A stretch of DNA of 64,000 bases from Paguma larvata (Eukaryota; Chordata; Mammalia; Carnivora; Viverridae), in contig CM057823.1 of NCBI GenBank assembly GCA_030068075.1, positions 17,518,485 to 17,582,484 of the forward strand. Reading direction: 5' to 3'. The notes under the pieces are model-generated. The model was not told the origin of the DNA, did not search any database, and worked only from the letters and a program-made list of their open reading frames with translations. Below, in pieces: positions 12,684-24,360 of this stretch (its first letter is position 1; the number at the start of each line of letters is the position of its first letter). Made by a program: the position numbers and the translations under genes.

Positions 12684-13668
12684 CTCCAAAAGACTGAAGG
12701 CTCAGCTAAAGAAATGGGATTCTAGAAGTTTCAAAGAATTGAGTGTGGACCATGCAGCACACCTGCTTATTTTATGTCTGAGAACCGTGGTTCTGGAAGC
12801 AGCAGATATCTAGAAAAATGGTAAAACCATACTGAGACAACTAGAATTACAAGGGCCATTATGGGGAAAGTTTAGGCAATATTGTTCCTTGAAGAAAGGC
12901 ACTTGAAAACAAAATTTCCCAAATCAAGCAAACAGAATGGGATACCTATTTTAATTAGCCTGTGGAAGCCTCCAAAAGACTTCAAGTTTCCAAAATAGCT
13001 TCACTGAAAGTTTCCTTGCAGAAAGCTAATGAAAAATTAGAGCCAAGAGGTACCTAAAACAAAAGACGATAAGACTGATGTATCTCCTGCTATTTTGCTC
13101 TATCCTCAGTCTACAAGTCCTGTGTCTGAATTGCCTTTAGGTTCTGAAAAAACCACAAGGCTATAAACAAAACCTACCAGGTTAGAGGCCATACAACCTC
13201 AAAAGCTGCAACGCCAGAAACTTAAAATGCCTGGGCCTCCTCCTTTGCACCCTTCTAGAGGTCTGTCCTCAAAACACTGACCCAGAAAGCAGTGTCTCAC
13301 CGGCAATCAACTGGAGAAAACATTGTCCTTGAAGGTTTTGTCGAATCCCTCCACGCTAACTCCAAAGCCCCCATATCAAGCCTCGAAGGAGGGCCCACTC
13401 CTCCCCAGGGTTGATGGGACTCCGAGGCGTTCTCTGGTAAACTGTTACCAGTTAGTCCATTAGACAAGGGGTAACTAAAATTAATGTTGATGGCAAACTT
13501 TACCAAATTCTGATAGATACAGAGCTATAATTTCTACTTTAAACCCCACTTGCTCTGGAGGCTAGAGGCAGGATCTGGGAAAACTGTCAGAATACAGCAA
13601 AGGGTGAGAATTCTTACCAAAGTCTGCACTCTTGGAGCACCATAGTGCTTGGTCAAGAAGGGAAGGTA

Positions 13669-13874
13669 GGGGTGCCTAGGTGGCTCAGTCGGTTGAGTAT
13701 CTGACTCTTGATCAGGTCATGATCTCACGGTGTGTGGGATCCAGCCCTGCGTGGGGCTCCGTGCACTGACAGCATGAAACTTGCTTGGGATTCTCTCTCT
13801 CCCCCTACCCTGCTTGATTGTGCTCGCTCGCTTGCTCGCTCTAAGTAAATAAATAAACTTTAAAATTAAAAAGA
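13669..13874 (+). repeat. CAN-SINE inside the ERV remnant
   Basis: Head GGGGTGCCTAGGTGGCTCAG. The flanks AAGAAGGGAAGGTA and AAGAATAAGGGAAGGTAAA give an imperfect target duplication. Confidence 0.88.
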
Positions 13875-14479
13875 ATAAGGGAAGGTAAAATGTCTTCCCA
13901 AATTCCTTTCTAAATTCAGACTTTTGTGAATTCGATTTTGGGGTGCCTGTGTGCTGCCAATCGTTTCTTTCCCAAAGACCGATATTGCCTTTTTTGTTTG
14001 GTTCGTGTTGTGTCCTGAGAACTTCGCTTGGCTTTCCGATCGCGTGGGACATGCAGGTTGTTGGTTCTTGCGTAGGCAGGCAGCTCACTGTCAGGTGGGG
14101 GGGCCAAAAATATATGGCTAGCAGAAATGTGGGCTGCATTCCATCTGTGGTTTAGGGTCCTAGTGACTGTTTCCAGTGTGGTAGGGTCCCCTCTCTACGG
14201 AAAGAAAAAAAACCTCAAGGCAACATGGCTATCTTTCTATGTGACAGTATCCTCACGACCTTGTAACACAAGACCACTTAATCAGACTGCATGTTTGTGT
14301 GTTATGGGAGACAAAGAAGTAAAACATATATAAAAAACTACACCGTGTGGCATTCGGGGCTCAGCTCTTTGGTCATGAACCCAGGTGAGTGGTGCTGGCA
14401 GGAATAAAGTCACTTCCTGGACAGAAAAGCCTCGGTGTCATAACTCCCTGTGAGAGAATCCTGCCACACCAGGTCTCAG

Positions 14480-14920
14480 GGGAATTGTCTAAGTCCTTTC
14501 CTTTGGCTGTCTTGGAAGTGGCTCTGTATCTTGGGAGGGTGGTAGGGGGTTGTCCAATACTGCCAGAATTATTTATTCTTTGTCCCAGCTGAAGCTCGAT
14601 ACAAATTGAAATGATTTGTTTTAAGTAGCTGTATGGTCAGAAGTTAGCCCTGTTGGAAACTGATATTCAGAACGTGATAGAAACTTTTTAATTAGGCCTT
14701 CTGCCCTGAACTTAATGAAACTATGTACCCAGTGCTGGGGACTGTAGGGGGACAAACAGCTCTAAATCTAGCACATAGGAATCTTTTGATTTCTATTAGT
14801 TGAAGATCTCCCCAATAAAAAGAAGCAAATTGAAGATAATGTCATTGGATGGGTGGGTCAATGCCTTAATATCATAAAGTTTACAACACAGTTCTTTGCG
14901 GAATTAAAAACAACTATCCT
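14480..14920. other. Unrecognised sequence
   Basis: Lies between the LTR-like end and the next SINE. No gene or repeat recognised. Confidence 0.4.
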
Positions 14921-14921
14921 A

Positions 14922-15129
14922 GGGGTGCTTGGGTGGCCCAGTCAGTTGAGCATGTGACTTCGGCTCAGGTCCTGATCTCGGGGGTTCGTGGGTTCCAGCT
15001 CCATGTCGGGCTCTGTGCTGACAGCTCAGAGCCTGGAGCCTGCTTCAAATTCTGTGTCTCCCTCTCTGTCTGCCCCTCTCCTGCTTGCGCGCTGTCTCTT
15101 TCTCAGAAAAATAAATAAACATTAAAAAA
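14922..15129 (+). repeat. CAN-SINE with target-site duplication
   Basis: AATTAAAAACAACTATCCTA before and AATTAAAAACAACAACTATC after the element give clear boundaries. The body reads GACTTCGGCTCAGGTCCTGA. Confidence 0.9.
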
Positions 15130-15149
15130 AATTAAAAACAACAACTATC

Positions 15150-16735
15150 TTACAAATGAAGACAACTTGTATAACGTCTTGTGAATTGAGTCTTTACAAA
15201 AAACGGGAAAAAAAAAATCTATCCTTTTTATAAATCCCAAAACCTCCCCTATCCATCTCAAAAGGCTGCTAAGCATTGTATGCACTGTCTCCTGGACTTT
15301 TATATTATGCTTTGAGACTTATTTTAATCCTAGGGAGAATGTTGATATTTTTGTGTTAGCAGGCTGTAAACACGGTTTGGTTCCAGTCACATATTCACAT
15401 CCGTCATTTGTGGGTTATTATTTCAGTGTCGTTTCGGTTTTCAACGTCTTTGAAGTGTTTTTAGGATCTACCCCATGGATGCACGACCATTCTGAGACAC
15501 GAGCAAAGGTCTGTTGCTTACTACAGTCCTCAGCTTCTTCGGTGTATTGTTTAAGATTAGATCCATGCATGCGTAGTTCTGGGCCGAGCACAGGAGTTCA
15601 TAGACAACCTTATTGGGTCACTTTTCTAACCTCCATGTTCTTCTTGGCACTTTGTTCTCTATAGACTCTCTTTTTTAGGTCTTTGGCCAAAAAGCTACCG
15701 CTGTTTTTACTGCTCTGATATAAACTTATCTCAACTGTACTCGAGTCTAGAGCCAAGGGGGAAAAGCACAGATATACAGGAAAACAGAGCTTCATTCCCA
15801 CCCCTTCGGACCACAGCCCCACGAAATGGAGAGGAAGCTTCCTCTTCAGAATTTGAGATCATTGCATGTCCTTGCTGCTCCCTGTCGCTGCCAGTGGACC
15901 CCTTTCTTACCCCTCAAATCAACTAGAAGGCTTCTCCCGAACTCCTTCCATCGTACAGAAGTCCACTAACGGGTTCTGGAGACCTCGAATCCAGCCCAGT
16001 GTACACAAGAGAGGGGATTATGGTAAATTGAGAGCTATTTCAGTGGTACTTCCATTCTGGTCTTCTTCTCCAATCCATCTGTTCCTGTTAACTTTGATGG
16101 GCTCTCCACTAGCTGCTCCATGAATTCTGTCTTATTTTTGAAGCTACATTCAGTAAGAGAGACAGGAGGGGAGTGTACTTTTCCCTTCTGACTGAGAACT
16201 GGAACTCCCCTCATTAGCCCTTTAAAAGTTCTACATCCTCTTGCAAGAGACCACTTTAACTTTTTTTAACCCATATTTGCTCAAATACATAAGTCCTCAG
16301 AACCCAATTTTCACCTACTGTTTACTAAGAGCTTATACAATCATTATTCTTCAGGAATACATTTTCAAAGGTGCTGTCCTGAATCAAACCAAAACTTTTT
16401 TTAAATCCTTGACCTATCGGTAGTCTTCTTTTACTTAACTGCTGAGAAAATATATACGTTATCACATGATACTATCAACATACTCTGTCAGGTCTGTATT
16501 TAGGAAAATAATGCCTTCAAATAGAGGCTATCTTTAAGCATCCAAACAGTGCGTGAAGACTTGTCTATAATCCACTTAATATTATTCTAATATTCTAAAC
16601 TCAAAGTAGATTTAGAATTATTAATCACAATTTAGTTTCCCATGTTGATTCTACAGACAGACTTAATGCATAACCTCCATCTGTCCCGTGTAATATAAAG
16701 TGTTATATGAATTTTATTTATACAGAGACTGCTTT
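15150..16735. other. Unrecognised, partly G+C-richer sequence
   Basis: The part 15340-16130 has several 70-100 codon frames on both strands. None has matching splice sites, and the sequence has the look of an old retroelement that I cannot name. The rest is AT-rich and featureless. Confidence 0.35.
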
Positions 16736-16739
16736 TGTC

Positions 16740-17060
16740 TAAATGTTTGTGTCTCCCCAAGATTCATATGTCAATATTCTAACCCCCAAAGTGATAGTAT
16801 TAGGAAGTGAAATCTTGAGAGGTAATCAGAAAATGAAAGTAAATCCCTCAAGAATGGCTTTAGTCCCCTGATAATAGAGGTCCCAGAGAGTTCGCTTGCA
16901 ACTTCTACCACCTGAAGTGACAGCAAGAAGATAGTACGTCACTGACACCAAGTCCTTTGGGCTCCCCATCCTCCAGACTGTGAGAAATAAATTTCTGTTG
17001 ATTTTCTACTCAATATGCGGTATTTTTGTTTTAGCATCCCGAAAGGACTAAAACAGGGAC
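16740..17060 (+). mobile_element. MaLR-type LTR-like repeat
   Basis: The series AAGATTCATATGTCAATATT, CTAACCCCCAAAGTGATAGT, CCAGACTGTGAGAAATAAAT and the end CGAAAGGACTAAAACAG is that of a common old mammalian LTR repeat. The copy at 35483 is the same kind in the other orientation. Confidence 0.6.
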
Positions 17061-17330
17061 ATGCTGACAGATTTAGTATTAGAATGCAAGGGAAGCAGGG
17101 CCACAAGATCCGTCCTTGCCAGTGAGTCCACCCAGGCCTCCGTGCATGAGAACAGTGGAGCCTCCAATTTTAGAACTCTGTCAAACAGAGAGGCCTGTCA
17201 ATAGGACCCCAAAATTTTGTGCCATTTTATGATGCCATACACACGAAGATAGACAAACAGATACATTTAACTGAATAACCTATTTCTATGTATGGCACAT
17301 GAAGTTTTGAATGACTTCTCTTCAAGGTGT

Positions 17331-17451
17331 CTATCTCTTATAATCACCTTGCAAAGAAAATATTGTTATCTAACACTCTCATAATTTTGGGCCAGACTTG
17401 ATATGAATAAAAGTGTGCTTAACTCCAAAGACTTCTGTCATTGCACAGAGA
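17331..17451. repeat. Left arm of a 121-bp inverted repeat
   Basis: Reads CTATCTCTTATAATCACCTT at its outer end and CATTGCACAGAGA at its inner end. The reverse complement of 18233-18353 matches it at 119 of 121 positions by direct comparison. No target duplication flanks the pair. Confidence 0.95.
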
Positions 17452-17683
17452 CAATGTCTTCACTTGGACACCTAAAATATTGTTCGCCTTCTTTTGCCTA
17501 ACCCTTCAAACATTTGCATTCTTGATTCTTTTCTTATTGACCACTCCAGAAAATTCACAATTTGACTTGGATCAATTTGTGGCTATCAGCTATGAATCCA
17601 GAAATGATGACACAAAGCAGCACTTTATATAATATCATTACACAATAAAGCATGAAACAGAATTCCTCTCTTTGGCAACTAAG

Positions 17684-17702
17684 CATCTGTTAATAACAGA
17701 TG
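17684..17702. repeat. 19-nt perfect palindrome in the inverted-repeat spacer
   Basis: CATCTGTTA, A, TAACAGATG. Each half carries an E-box-like CANNTG. Confidence 0.9.
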
Positions 17703-18232
17703 GGCTCCCCCAGATACAGCGAGTATATAAGGCAATAATAAATAGCAAGTCCTCTCTTCATATTGCTGGCAGGACTTGGTAGCTTTTTGGATGCTCTGAT
17801 TTTCAGAGCACTTTTATAGTAAGAATTCTACTTTTGTTTCATACCTGATTTTTTTTTTTTTTTTGCCTACATTTATTTCGTGTTTTTGTCTCATTAAGAA
17901 ATACTGATTTCCAGTGTACTTGCCTGTCTCCTTGGAATTCTAACTATGGTAAACATATAATGGGCACATGTATTTGTTGGTGTATGTATGTGAGAGATTC
18001 CCATTTCTTCTGCATGAAGCGTTTTGTTAAAACCTTTCAAGTCAAAGCGGTGTGTCATGGTATAGCAAGGGAATTGTTTACATGGGGAAGCTTCCTCATT
18101 GCTGGGCAATAGATCCTGTCTTGTTTTTCCCTGATTAATATAGAAACATAGAGGACAGCCAAAGAGGAGACAAAATATGTAAGACTTATCACAACATTCC
18201 ACATCAAGTATTGCAGTATGATTGGAAAATAC

Positions 18233-18353
18233 TCTCTGTGCAATGACAGAAGTCTTTGGAGTTAAGCACACTTTTATTCATATCAAGTCTGGCCCCAAAT
18301 TATGAGAGTGTTAGATAACAATATTTTCTTTGCAAAGTGATTATAAGAGATAG
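18233..18353. repeat. Right arm of the 121-bp inverted repeat
   Basis: Mirror copy of 17331-17451, separated from it by 781 bp of unrelated AT-rich DNA that holds a T15 run near 17850. The two mismatches suggest a fairly recent event. Confidence 0.95.
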
Positions 18354-18802
18354 TATGTATAAAGCATTTGGTAGCTTTAATAATCTATTGTTATAAAATA
18401 TGCAATATGCAAAGAAAAGTACCTGATACAGAATATGATCTTAGTAGTTAATATTAAGCCCTTTTAATATTACTCTTTAACACATGTCTAAATTGGGGTA
18501 AGAAATACATGGAATACTGCTTGTCAAGAGGGATTTTTTTACATCCTGAGCCTGCTATAAGTTCATGGATTTTTTATTAATATTTTCTTTAGAAATGTCA
18601 TTTACACTAAACCACTTTCACATTTTGCCATATACTTATATTTTGATGGATGTCAAATTGTTTTTGAAAATAAAATAAAATATTTGTTAAGATAGTTTGT
18701 CAAATATTTTGTTTCATCTCAACAAAATAATCATAAATTTCCCTTTAATAAGAATTTTAAGCCATCAGTTATGCTTATTCATATTCTCTTGTCTTCCCTC
18801 TT

Positions 18803-19023
18803 TTTTTTTTTTTTACATTTATTTATTTTTGAGAGACAGAGTGAGACAGAGCATCAGTTAAGGAGGGGCAGAGAGAGAAGGAGACACAAAGGAGACCCAG
18901 AACTGAAGCAGGCTCCAGGCTCTGAGCAAGACAGAGCCTGATGCGGAGATTGAACCCACGAACCTCGAGATCATGACCTGAGCCCAAGTCGGACACTCAA
19001 CCGACTGAACCACCCAGGTGCCC
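18803..19023 (-). repeat. CAN-SINE with target-site duplication
   Basis: CTTGTCTTCCCTCTT flanks it on both sides (18788-18802 and 19024-19038). The T-run start and the CACCCAGGTGCCCC end show minus orientation. Confidence 0.93.
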
Positions 19024-19039
19024 CTTGTCTTCCCTCTTT

Positions 19040-19550
19040 AGAATCTCATTATGTTGACCAAAAAAGTAATTTAAAGATTAGAAGACTCTGGGGTCTGGAA
19101 TAAAACTGCATTCCACTGTCAGAGATTAAAATAGTAACTTTCCAAGCTTCAATATTGTAATAAGTAAAAGAGAAGAATCAGATATGTTGTTAAATAATCT
19201 CAGAAGGAAATATGCAATCATGCTATCTGTCCTCAAAGGCTTATAAATGTAGAAGATCTTACATTATATCCAAGTAGGAAAAATTATTCTAATTCCATAA
19301 TTAAGGAAGCCATGTTGATTTTTTAATCTGAGTTTCCCATTCATTCAAGCATAACAGATTTATTTAGTCTCAACTATGTACCACACACTATACTAAGTGA
19401 TCTGAGAGATACAATAATGAGTAATACCTACCATCTGCCTTCAAAAATTTATCATTTAGCATAGAAGGGAAAGTATACCAGTGAGTATCTTGGCCAGGAA
19501 GAAAAGTTAGGTGTGGGAATACCTTGGTTTATGATCCCCGAGGTGCTTTT
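19040..19550. other. Unrecognised AT-rich sequence
   Basis: No open frame, tandem repeat or mobile element recognised between the two minus-strand SINEs. Confidence 0.4.
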
Positions 19551-19557
19551 ATAAGTT

Positions 19558-19741
19558 TTTTTTTAAGTTTATTTTTTTATTTTGAGAGAGATTGAGACAG
19601 CACAAATTGGAGAGGGGCAGAGAGAGAGAGGGAGATGGAGAATCCCAGAACGTGAGGCTCGAACTCCCAGAACCGTGAGATCATGACCTAATCTGAAACC
19701 AAGAGTCAGACACTTAACTGACTGGGCCACCCAGGTGCCCC
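19558..19741 (-). repeat. CAN-SINE, slightly shortened
   Basis: GAGGTGCTTTTATA before and GAGGTGCTTTTTAAA after the element form the target duplication. About 20 bases of the usual body are missing. Confidence 0.88.
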
Positions 19742-20239
19742 TCTGAGGTGCTTTTTAAATCTATATGTGACAGACACCTTCACTAAGATAGGAAACTATT
19801 CACCACTATGAAGATGCTACTGAGTCATTCCTGTCTCAGCCAATGAGAATCCGTGCCATGATACGTCCCTATTATGTATAGGGTATCAGAACTGTTGCAT
19901 TTGTTAATGTTAAAAAGAAAAGGTGGAGTTGAAAGCAAGGATGATTTGGTTAAGTAGAATTCAAGTCAGAACATATCTGTTTCACTATGTGGTTTACTGT
20001 TTTCTCATATTTGTTCTCAAGGCAGTAGAATTACCTGCCCCCATTTAGTATTCAGCATCTCGTGTTTAAGAGACTCAGTAATTGACTTTGACTTTTCCAT
20101 TTACCCTTTCAGATCAGATGCTCCCCCTAGTTTACCTGTTAGTACATCTCTACTTTATGTCCTGATTTTAATTAGGAGGTGACTTTTTCAAAGGAGGCAA
20201 TCACTTTTAATTTCAGAAGTCAGGAAAGATCAGGAAAAG

Positions 20240-22050
20240 CTTCACATAGAAGGATGATTTTTAAATTTTGATAAATAGAGACTAAAATGTAGGCAGAGGG
20301 TATAGTATAAAAATTTTTTTTTAAAAACAGAGTATTCAGGGTTTAATATTGTAATATGAGTGGAGAATACACAAAAATAAGTAAGTAATGGGGCATCAGT
20401 TTGGAAGGAGAAATTATAATTGTACTTTGGGTTGGATATATAATTTAATTTATTAGGCAATGTAGGATCATTTTGCATTAGAGAATTCGGTGATTAAATC
20501 TGTGCTTAGGAAAGATTGACATGGAAGTAGTTTGTGGACATAAACTACAACATAAATTATATTGTGAAGAAATAGGAATATCAGAGACAACATGGGAAGC
20601 AGTGTGCAAGTTCCAGTTAGAGGAATCAGTAATTGACAAACAGAATAGACAAGAAAGAAAAAAAATCCAGAGGAAAAGATGAAGGGGTTTTGGATCTCTA
20701 CATGTGGCTAGTTGTTGGTGAAATGGTAGGAAAGTGTGTGACACAGCAAACAACACGACTATTTCTTTGACAGTTCCTGCCCCGGTGACTGAGAGAATGA
20801 TGGTATCATAAATCCAAATTTCAACATCAGGAGAGAGAATTGGTTGGGAAAAATAGAATGAGTTTACTTTTATATCTCTTAAGTTTAAGATAGTAGTAAA
20901 AAATCCAGCAGAATATAAACACAGATCTGACAGCTGGAAATGCAAGATAAGCACTTCATGGAGAGCAAGTATGGAAAGAGGAGACCTGGAGGGTGAACAG
21001 ATCAGGAACAGAGAGGAGGGAAGGTGGTGATGACAATGGTGACTGCAGCCATGGTAAAAATTAAACTTAAGGAAAGCTAATACATAGAATGTGGAAAAGC
21101 AAGAAGAGCAAGCAGAAAAGAGAAAACGTTAAAAAAAATAAGTGGGAAAATAGGTTAATGTTCTTAAAACAGGGGAAACTCAGAAAGGAAGGTGGGGGTG
21201 GTCACCACAGATGAAGGAGGAGGCAAGTTGGGTCAAATGGGGAACAGGAAGTCATCGTGAAAGAGGTGGGCTAATAAACGAGAAGAGGTAGAGAGTCGCC
21301 TGAGTGGCTCGATTGGTTAAACTTCCAACTTCAGCTCAGGTCACGATCCCATGGTTTGTGGGTTCGAGCCCTGCATCGGACTGTCTGCTGTCAGCACGGA
21401 TCCCACAGGCCCACTTCAGATCGTCTGTCCCCTTCCTCTCACTGCCCCCTCCCCACTCTCAAAAATAAATAAACATTAAAAAAAATAAATGACAAGAGGT
21501 GGAAAGGTGGCCATGAAGTGCAGACAGCAAATGCAAACTACTTTTTGAAGAGGTATGGCAAGGAAGAAAAGAGGTAAAAAATGGTAGCTTGAGGGAGAGA
21601 TTGTTTTAAGAGAGTAGAGACATACATACTTATGCTTTCGGGCAGAGGGTTGCAAAACACACATAGGAAGAAATATACACTATCAAAGAGTTCTGCCAGG
21701 GTCAGTCAGGAAGCACATTATGAAGAGCAAATAAGGATTGGGAATAGATAGTACACGGGTTAGAAGTGGTCAAAAGGAAAGCATGGCAAAAGAGTGGAAG
21801 GATTTGAAGGGAAGATGTGTAAAGTTAAAAGAGTTCAGAAAAAGTGTTGCCATGATCACAGAACAATAGAAGCAACACTTTCTTCCAAGAGTGAGAGAAT
21901 ATATCAATTGAGATGGAGCTTAAACCTAATGGAACACATTTGTGGGTAATGACTGTGGTTGGTAGGATTAACAACACATAAAGAGTAAACAAGAAACTGC
22001 CAGAGATTGAAAAAGGCTCACATCTCAAGTCCCTTAGTCATGTCCAGATA
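20240..22050 (+). repeat. Old purine-rich dispersed repeat, family not named
   Basis: The strand is strongly AG-rich and follows a familiar mammalian interspersed consensus. Examples are GACTGAGAGAATGATGGTAT, TCTCTTAAGTTTAAGATAG and the AGAAGTGG/AGGAGG-rich sections. The 158-codon minus-strand frame at 20478-20954 is its antisense, so I do not call it a gene. The copy at 46780 appears to be related. Confidence 0.4.
21291..21483 (+). repeat. CAN-SINE
   Basis: Head GAGTGGCTCGATTGGTTAAA, tail AAAAATAAATAAACATTAAA. Flanks AAACGAGAAGAGGT and AAATGACAAGAGGT form a duplication with differences. Confidence 0.88.
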
Positions 22051-22398
22051 CAAAGCATTTGTAGGTGATGCTTGAGATGCTTTGGTGAGGTACCACTACA
22101 TCACGTTTCCTGCAGCTGCAATCAAGTCACCATCTCTGGAAGGAGAATGGCACACAGAATCTGCATGGAATATGGCCGATGGAGGGAGTACTAAGGAGAT
22201 CACACGACATACCATAATTTCACAGATGCCAAATCATGAACTCCTCAAAGTAAGAAAGCTGGTAGCGGCAGTGATCGTGACACATCACACCATTTGCTTT
22301 GCTGGATACACCTTGTCTGTATAAGTGGTTTATAGTGTCTATAGATGTGTTTTCTGCTCAAATGAAAGGAGAGAGTGTAATATTTTGACAAGTGTCCA

Positions 22399-22404
22399 TT
22401 TATT
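22399..22404 (-). promoter_or_regulatory. Possible polyadenylation signal of the minus-strand gene
   Basis: TTTATT on the plus strand reads AATAAA on the minus strand about 140 bases after the stop of the candidate terminal exon. The hexamer is common by chance in AT-rich DNA, so support comes only from its position. Confidence 0.25.
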
Positions 22405-22540
22405 TCCATTGCTAGTATCCTTAGGATCCTACTTGCCAAACAGCTTTACTAATATGAGTGTTCAGTTAAATTATGTCATCATCTTATCCCGCTGTCCTTA
22501 CCAACAGGATAATGTAGAAGTCCCATCTTAATATTTTTTC

Positions 22541-22955
22541 TCACTTTTGTTTAAAAAGGTAACAAGGAATCCGCAAATTGTTTTCCCCATATAATGAAAA
22601 GTTATTTTGCACTCTGTAAGCCTGAAATTTGACCAGAGGTCCTTGTGATGGACATTCGGGAACTCTTAATGCTGATGTGTCCAAACTTGAAACTTCCAAA
22701 ATGTTCTCCATGGCCACAGTGTCATAGTAACTGATGATATTTCTTAGGAAGATATCAGTCATCCTAAAGCCAGGGTCAGAGAAACCTTGAATGAGACCCA
22801 AGACTTTCTTCAGAAATACACTGAGAAATGGTAGCCCCTGCACTTTTCTAACTACATCGTACGAGTTAGCAAGCAATTGAAAAACAAAGTCCTGAAGACT
22901 GTCATCTAAAAGGTTGATGCGGTTCAGGTCTTCAAAGAAGTAACTTAATTCACGT
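22541..22955 (-). CDS. Unrecognised gene, candidate terminal coding exon (137 residues and stop)
   Basis: A clear acceptor (TTACCTTTATTTTCAG|ACG) at 22956 opens 415 bases reading 137 codons to a TGA at 22543-22541. The peptide begins RELSYFFEDLNRINLLDDSL, continues with helical-looking leucine-rich segments (QGLPFLSVFLKKVLGLIQGF; MTDIFLRNIISYYDTVAMEN) and ends IPCYLFKQK. It starts with the third base of a codon, so the upstream exon must end in phase 2. On the minus strand an AATAAA lies at 22404-22399, about 140 bases past the stop, which suits a short 3' UTR. It has no similarity that I recognise to the window's repeats and no zinc-finger, kinase or retroviral motif. This is one of the longest non-repeat open frames in the window. 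It could be a decayed gene copy, but no internal stop or frameshift is visible. Confidence 0.55.
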
Positions 22956-23209
22956 CTGAAAATAAAGGTAAATAGCGTTTATATGTAAAATAATGTAGAA
23001 AATGTAGAAACGATATAGAAACAATGTAACAGTAAGGGAAAAAATACTAGTTTGAGAATCAAGTCATGTGGTCCAGGTGCTTATTCTGACTCTTCCTATT
23101 AACTGAATTTACAGAAAATACTTAATTTGTAAGGTAAATTATAAGAATTCATTGGTTCAACAATATTTACTGAACCTATACTGTGGGTTATCATTTAAAG
23201 AGGAGAAAG

Positions 23210-23413
23210 AGAGGTGCTTGGGTGGCTCAGTTGCTTGAGTTTCTGAGCTCAGCTCAGGTCATGATCTTGCCGTTCACCAGTCCAAGCCCTGCTTTGGGGC
23301 CCATTTCAAATCCCCTGTCCCCCTCTCTCTTTGCCCGTCTCCCACTTTCATGAATGCTCTCTTTCACTCTCTCTCTCTCAAAAATAAACATTAAGAAAAA
23401 AATTATTTAAAAA
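23210..23413 (+). repeat. CAN-SINE in the last intron of the candidate gene
   Basis: GAGGTGCTTGGGTGGCTCAG to AAAAATAAACATTAAGAAAA. It lies in the intron just before the candidate terminal exon. Confidence 0.88.
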
Positions 23414-23419
23414 ATCTCA

Positions 23420-24360
23420 AACTCATATTCAAAGTGAAGTTCTCTCCTTTGTCCACTGTCTCCTTTCCTTTCCCTCATCCCCTTCCTCACACGTGCTCTT
23501 TCTTCCCTCCACTGACCCACGTGGTAGTGGGGCAGAGAAAAGGCTCTCCTTGGGAGAGTGTCCATGATTACACTATTGTACCCTTGTTTAGCTCCTGATT
23601 TTAGGCTCACTGAGAAAGATCAGAGGACTTTTAGGGCCCTGTTGTCCATCCAGGGACCCAATCCTAATCAGCCCCCCAGATATGGAAGTTGCCTTAAAAA
23701 TTTCAACTCTATTTTTTGCCTGACACCCATTGGACAGCCCATATGTTCTAGTCTTTTAAAGGTCCAGTGTTTTCGTCTTCCTGTAATGCTCCCATGCAAA
23801 ATTCCGTCCTCCAATGACATCACATCGGGGTCTGTGGTCACATGCAGGAGTGATCTTCCACCTGCCTCAGCCTCAGCCTTCGAGGGGGCCATCTGTCTTC
23901 CCTCACTTTGATTCAGCGTCCCTCTATTCTATCTCTTCATCCATCATTTCTCTGGTAGCACCTGGGCAAACTAGCAACCTTGGAGCTGAGCAGATTTCCA
24001 GCAAGGATGGAGCCTATCCCTCCTGGGGATACAACAAACTTTAAGAGTGATTCTTTTGAAGCCCCACTCCCTTAACTTTTGGGAAGAAAACCAGACAAGG
24101 CTACCTCTCATTACCCCTCCAGCGGGCGAAGGCAAGGAGGTAGACTTTTCTCATGAACGTTGTACTCTCTCTGTGTTCCTGGTCTTTCCATGACTCTAGA
24201 TGGTGAAGAGTGCCACTCATCTAGTCATAGCCTATCTCACCCGACGTGTAAACTGGAGTCTGGTGCTGAGAAAGGGGCCCTCTTTCAAGTCAACCCAAGC
24301 AAATTTAGTAACTTTGTTCTCAAGAGGCCTCTAAATCTTTTCACTGTCCAATAAAACATT
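23420..24360. other. Unclassified G+C-richer block ending at AATAAAA
   Basis: Clearly different base composition from its AT-rich surroundings. It holds overlapping frames of 117 codons (plus, 23558-23911) and 74 codons (minus), and ends with CCAATAAAACATTAAATTCC near 24358. This could be a processed pseudogene or LTR fragment in plus orientation. I recognise no family. Confidence 0.35.

Larger units (their letters stand above)
12100..14480 (+). pseudogene. Decayed endogenous retrovirus remnant (internal part and 3' LTR-like end)
   Basis: At 13480-13530 the plus strand reads INVDGKLYQILIDTEL then stop. This is the pattern of a retroviral aspartic protease entry (V-x-G followed by LIDTGA), with the catalytic motif's Gly replaced by Glu and a stop two codons later. 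At 14300-14470, TATATAAAAAACTACACCGT, CGGGGCTCAGCTCTTTGGTC and GGAATAAAGTCACTTCC look like the TATA, R and poly(A) region of a class I ERV LTR. Gag- or env-like frames are not recoverable. The element is defective: stops and frameshifts occur throughout, and a SINE interrupts it at 13669. Its 5' end is not clear. Confidence 0.45.

Noticed and set aside
13717..14139. 140-codon minus-strand frame
   Set aside because: It reads through the antisense of a SINE (13669-13874) and LTR-like DNA. Residues in the SINE part are typical CAN-SINE translation.
20478..20954. 158-codon minus-strand open frame, the longest in the window
   Set aside because: It is the antisense of an old purine-rich dispersed repeat, where a lack of stops follows from composition. 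No splice or start support.
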